Of a stretch of 7,072 bases of DNA, positions 5,597 through 7,072 are shown piece by piece; positions within the stretch are counted from its first letter, which is position 1, and each line of letters starts with the position of its first letter. Both the position numbers and the translations under genes were made by a program. This stretch comes from an uncultured Faecalibacterium sp. (lineage in GTDB: Bacteria > Bacillota > Clostridia > Oscillospirales > Ruminococcaceae): positions 1 to 7,072 of the forward strand of contig CALDNF010000199.1 of the NCBI GenBank assembly GCA_937917475.1, written 5' to 3'. The notes below the pieces were generated by a model. The model did no database searches, had not been told where the DNA came from, and saw only the letters and a list, made by a program, of their open reading frames with translations.

Positions 5597-6709
5597 TCAG
5601 CTGTTGGTGCTGTTGTTTACGATCTTCTTGGCGGGCATCTTGTTCATGGCGGAGGTGCTGAGGTTGTGGGGAAGCTGGGCACCATACTGTTCCAGAGCGT
5701 CCTGCAGCTCCTCGGACTTCATATCGGTGAGCACCTGAGCGCGCACATCATCCAGAGAGCTGACGTCCAGCGGATCGACCCGCAGGGCGATCATCATGGC
5801 GTAGCTGGAATACTGGACTGCGGCGGCCTGACCGAAGGAAAGGCTGCGGATGGTGTCGGCAGAGCCTTCCTGCGTAAAGGTGGAGTCAATGGTAGAGGAG
5901 CTCAGAAGCTCAGTCTGTGCGGTGGTGGAAGAGGGGGTATCGTCCAGCACGGCGCAGATGCCCGAGAGGGCCGGGGAAACGGCGGCAGCAAAAGCGTTCA
6001 TCTGGAGCGAGGTGCTGTCGGCGGGGGCAGCGGCGGTGTAGTCTGCCACGGCATCCTGTGCCAGAGAGAGCATCTCGGCCTTCTGGTCGTCGTCGGCAAA
6101 GGCGTAGGTGCTGCTGTTGTAAAGCGGCACAACGTAATAGGCCAGCTCCACCATGTCGGATTGCAGATAGCTGGACAGTTCCTCGTCCGAGACCGGAGTC
6201 TCGCCGTCGGTGCCGTAGATGAGGGTGACAAGGTCGTTGCTCTTGAGCAGGATCCGCTCAAATCGCTTGACGGTCTCAAGACCGATGCCGTTGGCTTTGT
6301 AGGTGTCGCCGTACTGATCCATCAGCTGAGAGGCATAGCTGTCAGCCTGAGATTCCTCATCGGCAGTCAGCTGGCCGCCCAGTTCCTCAAAGCGGGTCTC
6401 AATGGCGGCAAAGGTCTCAAGGTTCTTCATGGTTTCCTGAGACACATAGTCGCTGACGGTGGCAGTCTCGCCGCTGTCCTCGTCGGTGGTGATGGTGGCT
6501 TTCAAAAAGCTCTTGACGTCAGAGGCATCCTGATCGTCCGAGGCCTTGTCAGCGGCTTTCTGGTAGGCATCGAACTGCGCCAGCAGGTACAGACCGGAGG
6601 TGATCTCGACATTGCCGATGGTGCCTACGGTGTCGGGGGTAGAGACGCAGCCCGCCAGACTGACGGCCAGTGCCAGTGCACAAAGAAGTGCAAGAATACG
6701 TTTTTTCAT
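5597..6709 (-). CDS. SurA/PrsA-like lipoprotein, probable foldase with a divergent PPIase region
   Basis: A 370-residue lipoprotein. The ATG at 6709 is preferred over an upstream in-frame start at 6739 because TAAGGAG (6725-6719) sits 9 nt ahead and because it yields a proper signal: MKKR, a hydrophobic core, lipobox LAGC with Cys21. After it comes VGTIGNVEITSGLY (28-41), the style of the SurA/PrsA N-terminal domain, then a long acidic helical region (45-185). Residues 187-312 have the outline of a parvulin domain: a strand (ELAYYVVPLY), a helix with AEMLSLAQDAVADYTA, and a late strand AMMIALRVDPL. The usual parvulin motifs (HIL, GG.LG) are not recognisable, so isomerase activity is doubtful. 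It would act outside the membrane in folding secreted proteins. The gene starts 13 nt after mfd, a linkage seen in other Firmicutes, where PrsA-like genes follow mfd. A pure SurA-N chaperone is the main alternative. Confidence 0.8.
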   Translation of the reverse strand: MKKRILALLCALALAVSLAGCVSTPDTVGTIGNVEITSGLYLLAQFDAYQKAADKASDDQDASDVKSFLKATITTDEDSGETATVSDYVSQETMKNLETFAAIETRFEELGGQLTADEESQADSYASQLMDQYGDTYKANGIGLETVKRFERILLKSNDLVTLIYGTDGETPVSDEELSSYLQSDMVELAYYVVPLYNSSTYAFADDDQKAEMLSLAQDAVADYTAAAPADSTSLQMNAFAAAVSPALSGICAVLDDTPSSTTAQTELLSSSTIDSTFTQEGSADTIRSLSFGQAAAVQYSSYAMMIALRVDPLDVSSLDDVRAQVLTDMKSEELQDALEQYGAQLPHNLSTSAMNKMPAKKIVNNSTNS

Positions 6710-6718
6710 AGGAAAGGT

Positions 6719-6725
6719 CTCCTTA
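6719..6725 (-). promoter_or_regulatory. Ribosome binding site of the SurA/PrsA-like gene, overlapping the mfd stop
   Basis: On the minus strand TAAGGAG reads from 6725 to 6719. Its TAA is the mfd stop codon and its AAGGAG is the Shine-Dalgarno for the ATG at 6709, with 9 nt between. This overlap suggests translational coupling of the two genes and decides the downstream start. Confidence 0.75.
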
Positions 6726-7072
6726 TTTTTTGGATTCATTCAGGATATCACTCATCGCTTTGAGGATGCTTTGCAGCAGCTCAAGCGGTTTTTCGTTGGC
6801 TTGAAGGGTGACGGAGAGGTAGGGCTTTGCCCCGGCCCCGGCGGTGACACGGCCATTGAAGGCCACCAGCAGACCCCGGATCATGGCGACGTCCAGCGTC
6901 TCCACCTGCAAAAGCAGGGTGTCTTTCTTCTGGGTCACCTCATACACGCCCACAGCAGCGGCCTGTACCCGCACCAGCGAGACGTTGACCAGATCGCTGA
7001 CCGAGGGGGGCGGGTCACCGTAGCGGTCGATCAGCTCATCCAGCACATCGGCGGCGTCCTCGGGGGTCTGGA
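6723..7072 (-). CDS. mfd: Transcription-repair coupling factor Mfd, C-terminal end, 5' truncated
   Basis: Only the last 115 or so codons are in the window; the reading frame enters from the right edge and ends at TAA (6725-6723). Mfd is the cytoplasmic ATP-driven translocase that removes RNA polymerase stalled at DNA damage and recruits UvrA. The visible part begins in the TRCF C-terminal (D7) region: DELIDRYGDPPPSV, then SLVRVQAAAVGVYEVTQ, matching the family pattern EL.DR.GD.P..V followed by LR..A...G. The ATP-binding and translocase domains lie outside. The final stretch ends SDILNESKK, giving no sign of truncation at the C-terminus. A GTG at 7046 in this frame is internal, since coding sequence continues in frame beyond it (QTPEDAAD). 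Its stop codon is part of the next gene's Shine-Dalgarno. The call rests on the conserved DRYGD segment, length to stop, and the downstream foldase-like gene. Confidence 0.88.
   Translation of the reverse strand, partial: QTPEDAADVLDELIDRYGDPPPSVSDLVNVSLVRVQAAAVGVYEVTQKKDTLLLQVETLDVAMIRGLLVAFNGRVTAGAGAKPYLSVTLQANEKPLELLQSILKAMSDILNESKK

Noticed and set aside
6710..6739. An upstream start (6739) for the SurA/PrsA-like gene overlapping mfd.
   Set aside because: It adds ten polar residues before a standard lipoprotein signal peptide, whereas the ATG at 6709 has a good Shine-Dalgarno 9 nt away.
5666..6763. A 365-codon plus-strand open frame opposite the SurA/PrsA-like gene, rich in Gly and Val.
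   Set aside because: The minus-strand gene has a signal peptide, lipobox and Shine-Dalgarno, while the plus-strand frame has repetitive low-complexity composition typical of a shadow frame.
6723..7046. A separate 107-residue gene starting at GTG 7046.
   Set aside because: The same frame stays open to the right edge and the sequence matches the Mfd C-terminal region, so the GTG is an internal valine codon.

Overview
The window looks like a chromosomal segment of a GC-rich, low-oxygen gut Firmicute of the Oscillospiraceae/Ruminococcaceae type (Faecalibacterium or a close relative). This rests on strong G/C preference at third codon positions, AGGAGG-type ribosome binding sites, Gram-positive lipoprotein signals, and a Clostridia-style cation transporter and mfd neighbourhood. 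The genus is an inference from sequence style, not a search result.

Layout, left to right. (1) Positions 1-510 (+) hold the last 169 codons of ptsI, enzyme I of the sugar phosphotransferase system, closed by a hairpin terminator at 533-567. (2) A promoter at about 597-625, with an 8-bp dyad around its -10 box, drives a tight three-gene (+) operon: a cation diffusion facilitator exporter with a histidine-free metal site and a doubled cytoplasmic domain (658-1848), a fold-type I PLP aminotransferase (1870-3054), and a cytoplasmic family 2 glycoside hydrolase (3066-4853). The gaps are 21 and 11 nt. (3) A 123-nt gap contains a TTGACA promoter followed by a small lipoprotein gene with a CAP-like but apparently degenerate domain (4977-5501). 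One arm of a perfect 10-bp inverted repeat covers that gene's Shine-Dalgarno sequence, and the other lies just upstream of its promoter. (4) A strong two-part hairpin at 5529-5573 separates these genes from a convergent (-) unit. That unit is the 3' end of mfd (7072-6723), followed after 13 nt by a SurA/PrsA-like lipoprotein (6709-5597) whose PPIase region is hard to recognise.

How the genes work together: ptsI serves PEP-dependent sugar uptake, and the cytoplasmic GH2 could cleave imported glycosides, but no sequence link ties the two. The transporter, aminotransferase and GH2 share a transcript by spacing, yet their activities do not form an obvious pathway. The mfd-foldase pair matches an arrangement common in Firmicutes. 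I see no mobile element, CRISPR array, tRNA or rRNA. No clear new multi-gene system is present. The most interesting items are the promoter-excluding inverted repeat before the lipoprotein, the doubled domain of the transporter, and the two divergent lipoproteins.
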